Assembly: GCA_022562335.1 (NCBI GenBank)
Contig: JADFPM010000073.1
Location: 1 to 10,032 of the forward strand
Length of the DNA stretch: 10,032 bases
Source of the DNA: Chloroflexota bacterium
Lineage (GTDB): Bacteria; Chloroflexota; Dehalococcoidia; Lucifugimonadales; UBA3495
Direction of reading: 5' to 3'
Part shown: one piece after another, positions 1-6,066 of the stretch
How the letters are laid out: the number at the start of each line of letters is the position of its first letter
Numbering within the stretch: the first letter of the stretch is position 1
Position numbers and translations under genes: made by a program
The notes under the pieces: generated by a model
What the model was told of the DNA's origin: nothing
Database searches by the model: none
The model's input: the letters and a program-made list of their open reading frames with translations, nothing else

Positions 1-199
1 CGACAGCACTGGCATTTGGTCAACGCCCTTCAATTGTCGTAAATTTGCCCGAATTACTGGTAATATTCACTTACCGTGATGGGTACAGGGAGACGCGGAT
101 CCGCGAGTCCCGCTGATAGAAAATGGCCGCATATCGTGGCCATCACTTACGAATCACACGGCATGAAATAGTTTTTGAGCTAACCGAGCCAGGCCATCA

Positions 200-218
200 G
201 GTTTCGATTTACGAAACC
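200..218. repeat. Perfect 7-bp inverted repeat spanning the tRNA-Thr anticodon
   Basis: The arms are GGTTTCG (200-206) and CGAAACC (212-218) with a 5-base spacer. On the minus strand the first arm is tRNA sequence (end of the anticodon stem plus T33, C34, G35), while the second arm lies beyond the point where the tRNA match fails. The non-tRNA sequence is therefore complementary to the tRNA anticodon region. This could be chance, a recombination-site symmetry, or a P1-like pairing of a group I intron. The last is weakened because U36 would face a U rather than the expected G. Confidence 0.6.
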
Positions 219-245
219 GCTGCTCTGCCACTGAGCTACACCGGC
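208..245 (-). tRNA. 5' half of tRNA-Thr (anticodon CGT), interrupted after the anticodon loop
   Basis: Read on the minus strand from 245, the sequence has every feature of a tRNA 5' half. It shows a 7-base acceptor strand GCCGGTG (245-239), TA at positions 8-9, a D-stem GCTC/GAGC (236-233 and 225-222) with D-loop AGTGGCA, an anticodon strand GCGGT (220-216), and a loop TTCGTAA (215-209) with anticodon CGT at 213-211, which reads Thr. The next bases should be ACCGC but are ATCGA. That leaves four pairs including one G-T wobble, then a mismatch. After this no T-arm (GGTTCRA type) and no CACCGGC acceptor strand is found down to base 1, so no complete tRNA is present in the window. It may be a truncated pseudogene, or a gene split by an insertion or intron whose 3' half lies beyond the left edge. 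The identity of the 5' half is clear; its functional status is not. Confidence 0.75.
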
Positions 246-417
246 CAGATTGGCGATTTGGTTGTGGATCGGTTTGGTCTCGGGGACTGGTGGTGGCGTG
301 TTGACCCAAACGCCCGCAAAGGTTTTCTGAGCGGGCTTCTCCAGTATACATCTTGGGGCCAGTCCCTCGGCGTATACCGGCGATTCGGCCAGTAAATTTT
401 CATGGCTACTTCCGGGC

Positions 418-447
418 TTGAACGTACCGTTCACTTCTGGTTATCAT
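418..447 (+). promoter_or_regulatory. Weak candidate promoter for the flavin monooxygenase gene
   Basis: TTGAAC (418-423) and TATCAT (442-447) are separated by 18 bases, matching four and five of six bases of the sigma-70-type -35 and -10 consensus. The pair lies about 110 bases upstream of the ATG at 557, and the leader would contain a small TGGCTG/CAGCCA stem at 455-468. This rests only on motif resemblance. Confidence 0.22.
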
Positions 448-556
448 GTTACGCTGGCTGTTCAGCCATCAGACGGTGGCGCGGGGATATGATCACTGCG
501 CCTGAACCACGTCCGGGTTAGAACAGCATGACCCAGGCGATAACAGAGGAGTAAAC

Positions 557-1576
557 ATGCAGTTTGGTATGTTCGGCAGCGCCCAGGCGAGGCGGGGCGG
601 TCCCAGCGACGATAGCGGCGCGGGATTCCGGGATTTCGTCGAGCGCAACGTGGAAGCCGAGGCGTTGGGCTATCACAGCACCTTCCTGGTGGAACATCAC
701 TTCACCGGTTTTGGCCAGGTCTCCGCGACGCTGAACCTGCTCACCTGGATCGGAGCTAGGACGACCACCTTGCGCCTTGGCACGGCGGTCCTGGTGCTGC
801 CGTGGCACAACCCTGTCTTGCTGGCCGAACAGATCGCCACCCTGGACCTCTTGTCGGAAGGCCGGGTCGATGCCGGGATCGGCAAGGGATACCGGCTCAG
901 GGAATTCGATGGGTTCGCCATCTCCATCGAGGAGGCGGATGCGCGGTTTCAGGAATGTCTGGAGGTGATGACCAAGGCCTGGACATCCGATGCCCCATGG
1001 TCGCACCAAGGGACCTATTGGAAGTTCGATGATGTGGTGGTCGAGCCGCCCAGCGTGCAGCAGCCTCACCCCCAATTGTGGATGGGGGCGGGTAGCCCGG
1101 CGTCCATCAAACAGGTCGCCGCTCTGGGATTCAACATGTTGCTGGGCCAATTCGATTCTTTCGACAAGATCAACGAGGAGATCGCCCTCTTCAAGTCTGA
1201 AGTCGAGTCTCGCGGCCGCACGTTCGATCCGATGAGCGTGGCGGTGGCCCGGTCCGTCAATATCCTCGATTCTGAATCTGAATACGAGCAGGCGCTTGAG
1301 ACCCGCATGGCGGGCCGCCGCCGGACCCAGCAACTGGCGCGCCGGCCCAATTTTCAGGACACCCGAGAGGCGGCCGAGTTGGGGACCATTTACGGGTCTC
1401 CCGACGACGTCAGCGCCAAACTCCAGGATCTTCGCGATATCGGCGTCGAATACGTGCTGCTCAACTGTCCCGCCGGGATCACCACCCTGCGCCGGTTCGC
1501 CAAGGACGTCATGCCCGCGTTTATCAGCGGCCCCAAAGCGGCGGCGAGCCCGGCGCATGACGCTCAGCTTCCCTAG
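557..1576 (+). CDS. LLM-class (bacterial luciferase-like) flavin-dependent monooxygenase
   Basis: This 339-residue protein belongs to the luciferase-like monooxygenase superfamily. These are TIM-barrel enzymes that use reduced FMN (or F420 in some branches) and oxygen to oxidise organic substrates in the cytoplasm. Visible family signatures are an N-terminal MQFGMFGS strand, EHHF at residues 46-49, the barrel segment LLSEGRVDAGIGKGY near 98-112, and QPHPQLWMGAGSPAS near 169-183, which follows the typical 'P..P.W.GG/AGSP' phosphate-binding pattern. The length is normal for the family. The ATG at 557 is supported by a strong AGAGGAG ribosome binding site at 545-551. It is the only plus-strand gene in the window and points towards the minus-strand gene at 1639-1929. 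The substrate cannot be read from sequence. SAR202 Chloroflexota are known to carry large expansions of this family, which fits but does not prove the origin. Confidence 0.9.
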   Translation: MQFGMFGSAQARRGGPSDDSGAGFRDFVERNVEAEALGYHSTFLVEHHFTGFGQVSATLNLLTWIGARTTTLRLGTAVLVLPWHNPVLLAEQIATLDLLSEGRVDAGIGKGYRLREFDGFAISIEEADARFQECLEVMTKAWTSDAPWSHQGTYWKFDDVVVEPPSVQQPHPQLWMGAGSPASIKQVAALGFNMLLGQFDSFDKINEEIALFKSEVESRGRTFDPMSVAVARSVNILDSESEYEQALETRMAGRRRTQQLARRPNFQDTREAAELGTIYGSPDDVSAKLQDLRDIGVEYVLLNCPAGITTLRRFAKDVMPAFISGPKAAASPAHDAQLP

Positions 1577-1638
1577 CAATCAGCCCGGATGATGGTTGAC
1601 CCAGCCGTATTCTGGGCGCACGTAGCCTTCAAGAGCTT

Positions 1639-1929
1639 CTAGCCGGGCTGGGACAGGGCGGCCTGAAGCTCGGCGATCAGCAGGTCGGCCGTGCTGCTGG
1701 ATAGGCCGAAGGGCTTGCGGCTGGTTCGAGGCGCCACCAGGTAGTGCCAAAAAGCCAGCCATACGCGGTCGAAGTCCGCTTTATTCTGGCTTCTGAGGTG
1801 GGCCGGAAGGTACTGGGCGATATATCGCTCCACCAGATGATCCGTGCCTTCGGGGTCGTTGGCCAGATCGGGCAGCTTATTGGCGAGGCCAACCCAGAAT
1901 GAGTGGTCGAAAAGTTGTTCCTTATCCAT
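1639..1929 (-). CDS. Small hypothetical protein, 96 residues
   Basis: I do not recognise this protein. It starts with ATG (MDKEQLFDHSFWVGLANKL) and has a balanced soluble composition: charged N-terminus, three Trp in hydrophobic patches, predicted helical stretches, no signal peptide, no membrane segment and no cysteine motif. Only a weak AGG lies upstream of the start. It ends 62 bases from the convergent flavin monooxygenase gene and is separated from accB by 172 bases, so it may be its own unit. A 14-base perfect palindrome sits just upstream of its start. The amino-acid composition looks protein-like, but there is no family support, so a spurious frame remains possible. Confidence 0.5.
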   Translation of the reverse strand: MDKEQLFDHSFWVGLANKLPDLANDPEGTDHLVERYIAQYLPAHLRSQNKADFDRVWLAFWHYLVAPRTSRKPFGLSSSTADLLIAELQAALSQPG

Positions 1930-1946
1930 AGCCGTAAGCCTAACAG

Positions 1947-1960
1947 CATCGGCGCCGATG
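1947..1960. promoter_or_regulatory. 14-bp perfect palindrome upstream of the small hypothetical gene
   Basis: CATCGGCGCCGATG is identical to its reverse complement. It lies 17 bases upstream of the ATG at 1929. A second, shorter dyad ACCAA/TTGGT follows at 1963-1973. The position would suit an operator or an untranslated-leader hairpin. No binding protein can be assigned. Confidence 0.35.
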
Positions 1961-2101
1961 TGACCAATTTGGTTTCTTAATATGGTTTTCGAAAGGTGCC
2001 CTTCCGTGGTTGTCGAAGTTTAGATCGATCTTGAGGTCAAGGGGATTTTTAATCAGGTTAACCGTTGTTGCCGGGGGCCGGTTCCATTGAGGCGAATCCG
2101 G

Positions 2102-2551
2102 TCACTCGATCTCCATCAGCGGGTCGTTGGCGCTGACCGAATCCATGGGCTGGACGTGGATGGTTTTGACCACCCCGCTCCGTGGGGCCCGGATGCTCTG
2201 CTCCATTTTCATGGCTTCAACCACGCACACCTCGTCGCCGGCGGAGACGTGGTCGCCGGGCCGGACCATGATGGATATCACCTTGCCGGGCATGGGTGAA
2301 CGGATAATGTTATCGGAAAGATTTACCGAAGAGGTGGTGCTTGGGGAGGGCGGAGTCAATCCCCCATCTGAACTGGGCCGGGACCGGGGTCTGGCCCGGC
2401 GCGGGGGTGGCGGAGCGTCCGGCAGGCCCTCCACTTCGACCTCAAAGGTCTCGCCTTCGACGGTGACCTGGATTGGCGATGTGGAAAGGTCTCCGACCTC
2501 AACTGTGTACCACTGCTGGCCTACCTTGATTCGGAAGGTGGCTATCGCCAA
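2102..2551 (-). CDS. accB: Biotin carboxyl carrier protein (biotinyl subunit of an acyl-CoA carboxylase)
   Basis: This 149-residue protein carries the biotin that shuttles carboxyl groups between biotin carboxylase and a carboxyltransferase. The C-terminal biotinyl/lipoyl domain (about residues 81-149) has the classic EAMKM motif at 113-117, with the biotin-accepting Lys at about 116, and the SPMPGKV and G(D/V)VSAGD turns expected around it. The N-terminal 45 residues form a beta-rich segment like that of decarboxylase and acyl-CoA-carboxylase carrier subunits. A Pro/Arg/Ser-rich linker (about 46-75) joins the two. The start codon lies inside the end of accC (10-base overlap), so translation is probably coupled. 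No carboxyltransferase gene is present downstream; the next minus-strand gene is the unrelated small protein at 1639-1929. Confidence 0.93.
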   Translation of the reverse strand: MAIATFRIKVGQQWYTVEVGDLSTSPIQVTVEGETFEVEVEGLPDAPPPPRRARPRSRPSSDGGLTPPSPSTTSSVNLSDNIIRSPMPGKVISIMVRPGDHVSAGDEVCVVEAMKMEQSIRAPRSGVVKTIHVQPMDSVSANDPLMEIE

Positions 2552-4128
2552 CCCCCCCTCCCCAGAGTTCTGGAGAGGAGCTGTTCCCGGCGTCCGTAGG
2601 TCCGCCAGGGGTTGGCGGCGGTGGCGTCGGGAGGCGGCTCTTGAGAGTTCTTCAGGGATAACGCAAGAGCGACGCCCAAGGCCGCCGCGATCTCCCTTTC
2701 TCCCTTGCCGTTTTCGTTGCCCCGTCCGTTGGTGATCATGGTTCCCTTATGAGGGTGATTTTGGACCGGTTTGCCGTTTTCCGATTTACCATGTCCTTGG
2801 AGCCATCCAGCCAGCGAGCCGGTGTGATAGGTGCCGCAGGCGAACTCTTTTTGAAAGAGTATCTCCCTCAGCAGGGGAATATTGGTTTCCACTCCGTCAA
2901 TCCGGAACTCCAGCAAAGCCTGGAGTATCCCCTTGAGGGCCTGCGATCTATCTTCGCCCCAGGCCATGACTTTGGCCAGCAGTGGCTCATAGTGTAGCGT
3001 AACCTCATAGCCGCTGCAAAGGGCGCTGTCCACCCTGATATTTTTGCCCTGGGGTATGTGGAGACCGGTGATGGTCCCCACCTGGGGGATCAAGGTTTCG
3101 GGGTCTTCGGGATAGATTCGGGCCTCTATCGCATGGCCTTTGGAGGTCACGTCATCCTGGGTGATGGGAAGGGGTTCTCCCCAGGCCGACCGGATCTGAA
3201 GCTCCACCAGGTCCACGCCGGTGATCAATTCGGTGACGCCGTGTTCCACCTGCAGGCGGGTGTTCATCTCCAGGAAGAATACCTGCTCGTCCTGGGAGAC
3301 CAGGAATTCCACGGTGCCCGCGTTGGTGTAGCCGATGTACCGGCCCAGTTTCAACGCAAACTTGCTGATCTTGTGCCTGAGGCGCGGGCTCAGCTTCTCG
3401 CTGGGGGTTTCTTCGATGAGTTTCTGGTTTCGCCGCTGGACCGAGCAGTCCCTCTCGTAGAGGTGCAACAGATTCCCGTGCTGGTCGCCGATGAGCTGCA
3501 CTTCGATGTGGGACGCGTTCCTCAGGTACCGCTCGAAATATAGCCGGGGGCTGCCGAAGGCGTGTTCCGCCACCTGGCGGGTACGTTCGATCAAAGGCAG
3601 CAGCTCGTCCATGGAATCTATGATGTGGATCCCGATCCCGCCTCCGCCCTCGGCCGCTTTCACCATCAGGGGGAATCCCAGGCTCCAAGCCTTGCTTTCG
3701 GCATGGGCATCGTCGATGGCCTCGTCGGTCCCCGGCAGCACCGGCAAACCCGCCTTTTTGGCCAACTTGCGGGCCCGGAGTTTATCGCCCATCTTCATCA
3801 TGACTTCGGGCGTGGGGCCGATGAAACAGATGCCCTCTTCTTCACAGCGCGCCGCGAAGCGAGGGTTTTCCGAGAGGAAACCGTATCCGGGATGGATGGC
3901 GTCCGCGCCGGCGAGCTTGGCGGCTTCCACGATCCGTTCCAGGTTCAGGTAGCTTTCCTGGGGAGGCGCCTCTCCCACGAAGATGGCCTCGTCCGCCATC
4001 TTGACGTGGAGGGAGTCTTGGTCGGCGGTGGAGTAGATGGCAACCGTGGCTATGCCGAGTTTCCGGCACGTGCCGATGATGCGGCAGGCTATCTCGCCCC
4101 GGTTGGCGATCAATATTTTGCTAAACAA
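2542..4128 (-). CDS. accC: Biotin carboxylase subunit of an acetyl-/propionyl-CoA-type carboxylase
   Basis: This 528-residue enzyme carries out ATP- and bicarbonate-dependent carboxylation of biotin on the carrier protein. It has the N-terminal MFSKILIANRGEIACRI, MGDK with Lys116, a glycine-rich ATP loop GGGGIG (161-166), ERDCSVQRRNQK (225-236), catalytic EMNTRLQVEH (287-296), HAIEARIYPEDP (332-343) and a C-terminal VRVDS...GEDR domain. RRNQK and MNTRLQVEH resemble propionyl/methylcrotonyl-CoA carboxylases more than E. coli AccC. Two conserved positions differ: the usual GGGGRG is GGGGIG, and the usual EHPVTE is EHGVTE. The start is TTG at 4128: an in-frame TGA at 4134-4132 rules out any upstream start, and MFSKILIANRGE is the expected N-terminus. 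Residues 445-528 are an extra tail: a Gly/Asn/Lys-rich linker, an Ala-rich helix (about 477-493) and a PWRTYGRREQ motif. The substrate is not determined. Confidence 0.92.
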   Translation of the reverse strand: MFSKILIANRGEIACRIIGTCRKLGIATVAIYSTADQDSLHVKMADEAIFVGEAPPQESYLNLERIVEAAKLAGADAIHPGYGFLSENPRFAARCEEEGICFIGPTPEVMMKMGDKLRARKLAKKAGLPVLPGTDEAIDDAHAESKAWSLGFPLMVKAAEGGGGIGIHIIDSMDELLPLIERTRQVAEHAFGSPRLYFERYLRNASHIEVQLIGDQHGNLLHLYERDCSVQRRNQKLIEETPSEKLSPRLRHKISKFALKLGRYIGYTNAGTVEFLVSQDEQVFFLEMNTRLQVEHGVTELITGVDLVELQIRSAWGEPLPITQDDVTSKGHAIEARIYPEDPETLIPQVGTITGLHIPQGKNIRVDSALCSGYEVTLHYEPLLAKVMAWGEDRSQALKGILQALLEFRIDGVETNIPLLREILFQKEFACGTYHTGSLAGWLQGHGKSENGKPVQNHPHKGTMITNGRGNENGKGEREIAAALGVALALSLKNSQEPPPDATAANPWRTYGRREQLLSRTLGRGGWR

Positions 4129-4136
4129 GGATCATC

Positions 4137-4152
4137 ATCCCTAGTCGGGGAT
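4137..4152 (-). promoter_or_regulatory. Short hairpin covering the accC ribosome binding site
   Basis: On the minus strand ATCCC (4152-4148) can pair with GGGAT (4141-4137) around a 6-base loop. The best ribosome-binding sequence for the TTG start, AGGG at 4142-4139, lies in the 3' arm. Folding could therefore reduce accC translation. The stem is only 5 bp, so the effect is uncertain. Confidence 0.3.
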
Positions 4153-4218
4153 ACCAGTCGCTGGCCGGCCCCCCGGAGCAGCGGAAGTCATGCGGGTCTT
4201 TGAATTTGACCCCTAAGG

Positions 4219-4992
4219 TTATACCGCAGACTTGGTATCCCTTTGTAGGTGCTCCATTAACGAGTTAGAGCGAATTTCCTTCTCTAGCCAGAACGAGATC
4301 GTGGAGGCCAACAGGGTTTTTAGCTCTTGTGCCAAGGCCGGGGCCACGCTTATTGATGGCGTTTTAGACGTGCTAGCGCGGTGAAAGAGCCTCAAAACCT
4401 TGAGAGCCCGCAGGGATATGGGGCGGATCTGCGCTTCGGAGGGGCCGCAATCCAGGCACAGGATCCCGCCGACGTTGGGACTGAACCGGTGGCTGCCAGG
4501 GGCCACCGGCCGGCGGCACTCGACGCATTCGTATAGCTCGGGCATAAGCCCGGAAGCATTCAAAAGGCGCAATTCGAAGAACCGCAGCGGCAACTCGGAT
4601 TCGGGGTCTTTGGCGATTGCGTCCAGGGTCCCCAGGGCCAGGTCGTATACCGCCGGGTTGGATTGGGCCTCGGAGCCAAAGCCGTCGACCAACTCGGCCA
4701 CGTAAAGGCCTTTGGTGATACCTGCCAGGTTTTCTTTCAGTGGGGCGAAATTACTCAAAACCTGGGCCTGGGTGATGATATCCAGGCTTCTACCCATCGA
4801 CAGGGACAACTGGACCCGGGTGAGGGGCTCCAGATGGCCCACCAGCTTGCTGGTGGAACGGCGGGCGCCCTTGGCCACCGCCCTTATTTTGCCCCGGTCC
4901 TTGGAGTAGAGGGTGAGCAACAGGTCGGCTTCACCCAGGGTCGATCTCCGCAGGGTCAAAGCCTCGGTCCGGTAGGTGCGCGGGGGGGCCAT
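4219..4992 (-). CDS. recO: DNA repair protein RecO
   Basis: RecO works with RecR (and RecF) to load RecA onto SSB-coated single-stranded DNA during gap repair and recombination. The 257-residue length is normal. The N-terminal OB-fold begins YRTEALTLRRSTLGEADLLL and contains the conserved SKDRGKIRAVAKGARR. The helical C-terminal domain contains a CxxC...CxxC zinc site at Cys156, Cys159, Cys179 and Cys182. The ATG at 4992 has a GGAG site at 5003-5000. It lies 40 bases after recR, which is its functional partner. A second ATG 13 bases upstream (5005) opens a three-codon frame Met-Glu-Pro-stop that ends one base before the recO ATG, a result of the tandem duplication described separately. Confidence 0.93.
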   Translation of the reverse strand: MAPPRTYRTEALTLRRSTLGEADLLLTLYSKDRGKIRAVAKGARRSTSKLVGHLEPLTRVQLSLSMGRSLDIITQAQVLSNFAPLKENLAGITKGLYVAELVDGFGSEAQSNPAVYDLALGTLDAIAKDPESELPLRFFELRLLNASGLMPELYECVECRRPVAPGSHRFSPNVGGILCLDCGPSEAQIRPISLRALKVLRLFHRASTSKTPSISVAPALAQELKTLLASTISFWLEKEIRSNSLMEHLQRDTKSAV

Positions 4993-5014
4993 CTTAGGGC
5001 TCCATCTTAGAGGT
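4989..5014. repeat. Imperfect 13-bp tandem duplication at the recO start
   Basis: Two adjacent 13-base units (4989-5001 and 5002-5014) share CCATCTTAG and match at 11 of 13 positions. Each contains the complement of an ATG. The copy at 4992 is the recO start; the other opens a three-codon reading frame. Replication slippage is the simplest origin. Confidence 0.75.
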
Positions 5015-5016
5015 CT

Positions 5017-5042
5017 GGCTTAAAGTTCCGGCTTAAAGTTCC
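5017..5042. repeat. Perfect 13-bp tandem duplication at the recR stop
   Basis: GGCTTAAAGTTCC occurs twice back to back (5017-5029 and 5030-5042). The second copy encodes the end of RecR (Glu-Leu-stop) on the minus strand, and the first lies just after the stop. It is only 2 bases away from the other 13-bp duplication at 4989-5014. Confidence 0.85.
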
Positions 5043-5647
5043 TGGCGGCCCTGGAACGCCCGGCTCAAGGTCATCTCGTCGGAGTACTCCAGCGAACCGC
5101 CCACGGGCAACCCCCGAGCCAAATGCGTCACCATCAGATTGCCCCGGTCCAGGTTGCGCCGGATGTACATCGCGGTGGCCTCCCCCTCCAGGGTGGGGTT
5201 GGTGGCGATGACCAACTCGGTGATGTCGTTCTCGTTGAGACGGGCCAGAAGCTCCTTTATCTTCAACTGTTCCGGTCCCACGCCGTTGAGGGGTGAGATG
5301 GCCCCATGCAGTACGTGGTATAGGCCCCGGTAGCACCGGGTGCGTTCCACCGCCAATACGTCCAGAGGATCTTCCACCACGCACAGGATCTCCCGGTCTC
5401 GTTGGCTATCGGCGCAGATGGCGCAGGGAGATGAGTCGGTGAGGTTTTGGCATTCCTGACAGAAAACGACGCTCTGTTTCACCGCGGTGATGGCGTCGGC
5501 CAGGGCGTAGGCTTCCACGTCGGGCAGGCGGATCATGTAGTAGGCCAGACGTTGGGCGCTCTTTGGCCCAACCCCCGGCAGTTTGTTCAATTCCTGGATC
5601 AGCCGGGTGAGGGAAGGAGAAGCTGAAGGTGTGGGTTCGGTGGTCAT
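5033..5647 (-). CDS. recR: Recombination protein RecR
   Basis: RecR forms a ring clamp that, with RecO, helps load RecA at single-strand gaps. The 204-residue product has the standard layout. A helix-hairpin-helix with LNKLPGVGPKSAQRLAYYM lies at 20-38, a four-cysteine zinc finger at Cys63, Cys66, Cys75 and Cys78, and a Toprim domain from about 86 (CVVEDPLDVLAVE, then TNPTLEGEATA at 149-159). The C-terminal LEYSDEMTLSRAFQGR is at 186-201. The ATG at 5647 overlaps the PIN gene stop in an ATGA tetranucleotide, indicating coupled translation. In many bacteria recR directly follows ebfC; here two extra genes intervene. Confidence 0.96.
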   Translation of the reverse strand: MTTEPTPSASPSLTRLIQELNKLPGVGPKSAQRLAYYMIRLPDVEAYALADAITAVKQSVVFCQECQNLTDSSPCAICADSQRDREILCVVEDPLDVLAVERTRCYRGLYHVLHGAISPLNGVGPEQLKIKELLARLNENDITELVIATNPTLEGEATAMYIRRNLDRGNLMVTHLARGLPVGGSLEYSDEMTLSRAFQGRQEL

Positions 5648-6063
5648 GATCGGTTCGCCAAGGGAAATCTATCCAGGATTTCTTGGTCGAAGGTCTTCAA
5701 CGGGATGTCTAACTCTTCTGCAAGAGCAGCAAAAACCGAATCGGAACCCCTGAGACGGAATCGGATTGCGATGGTGCTCGACCGTTCCATACAGTCCCGG
5801 TCCAATGGATATAGGACCATGACGCCCGCCTGCTCCCAATCTATAAGGCTTTGGCTCGTCCTGGCTAAAACCGCTAGCCGGCTATGTCTGGATTGTCTTG
5901 AAACGGCTGACAACACTTCCACTGGACCCAGATTAGGAACGTGAAAAGTGTAACTCCCATTCTCAAGCCCGGCTATGAAGTCCAGCGATTCCTGGTGAAA
6001 TCGGTCTGATTCTAGAAATGAGGCTGCCAAAACGCTGGAATCAACGACGAGTCTCTCCATCAC
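5644..6063 (-). CDS. PIN-domain protein (VapC-like putative ribonuclease)
   Basis: The PIN fold is a metal-dependent nuclease domain used by VapC toxins and by RNA-processing enzymes. This 139-residue protein has the four acidic residues expected: Asp8 in VVDSSVLAASFL, Glu49 in PVEVLSA, Asp108 in RGSDSVFAALAEEL, and Asp126 in KTFDQEIL. It starts with GTG at 6063 directly followed by ATG at 6060; either could be used, and neither has a strong ribosome binding site, consistent with coupling to the TPR gene 3 bases upstream. Its stop overlaps the recR start. A small VapB-type DNA-binding antitoxin gene, the usual partner, is absent; the adjacent gene is a 259-residue TPR-like protein. RNA target and toxicity are unknown. 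Confidence 0.82.
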   Translation of the reverse strand: MMERLVVDSSVLAASFLESDRFHQESLDFIAGLENGSYTFHVPNLGPVEVLSAVSRQSRHSRLAVLARTSQSLIDWEQAGVMVLYPLDRDCMERSSTIAIRFRLRGSDSVFAALAEELDIPLKTFDQEILDRFPLANRS

Positions 6064-6066
6064 CCG

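Larger units (their letters stand above)
1..556. other. Left-end region without a credible protein gene
   Basis: No convincing coding region is visible here. The open frames that exist have no good ribosome binding site, and the longest ones run straight through a tRNA fragment (208-245). The region holds that fragment, a 12-base perfect palindrome CGCGGATCCGCG at 94-105, a small inverted repeat TGGCC/GGCCA at 124-142, a 6-base stem TGGCTG/CAGCCA at 455-468, and a weak promoter-like pair upstream of the gene starting at 557. Base composition looks less GC-rich than in the following gene. The stretch may be an intergenic scar or part of an island that continues to the left. Confidence 0.6.

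Noticed and set aside
123..395. Plus-strand open frame of 90 residues
   Set aside because: It runs through the complement of the tRNA-Thr half, has no ribosome binding site and shows no family features.
180..434. Minus-strand open frame of 84 residues
   Set aside because: It contains GVAQWQSSGF, the familiar artefact produced when a tRNA D-arm is translated, so it is not a protein gene.
518..1579. Long minus-strand open frame (353 residues) opposite the flavin monooxygenase
   Set aside because: The plus-strand frame has clear family motifs and a strong ribosome binding site; the antisense frame is a GC-rich shadow.
1581..1650. CAGCCCGG / CCGGGCTG inverted repeat between convergent genes, considered as a terminator
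   Set aside because: The 54-base spacer and lack of a T-run on either strand make an intrinsic terminator unlikely.
1677..1967. Alternative 96-residue minus-strand frame overlapping the small hypothetical gene
   Set aside because: The frame ending at 1639 has a more protein-like composition; this one is a shifted reading of the same bases, with no ribosome binding site.
2030..2050. CTTGA/TCAAG dyad followed by GGGGATTTTT as a plus-strand terminator
   Set aside because: The stem is 5 bp and AT-rich, and no plus-strand gene ends nearby.
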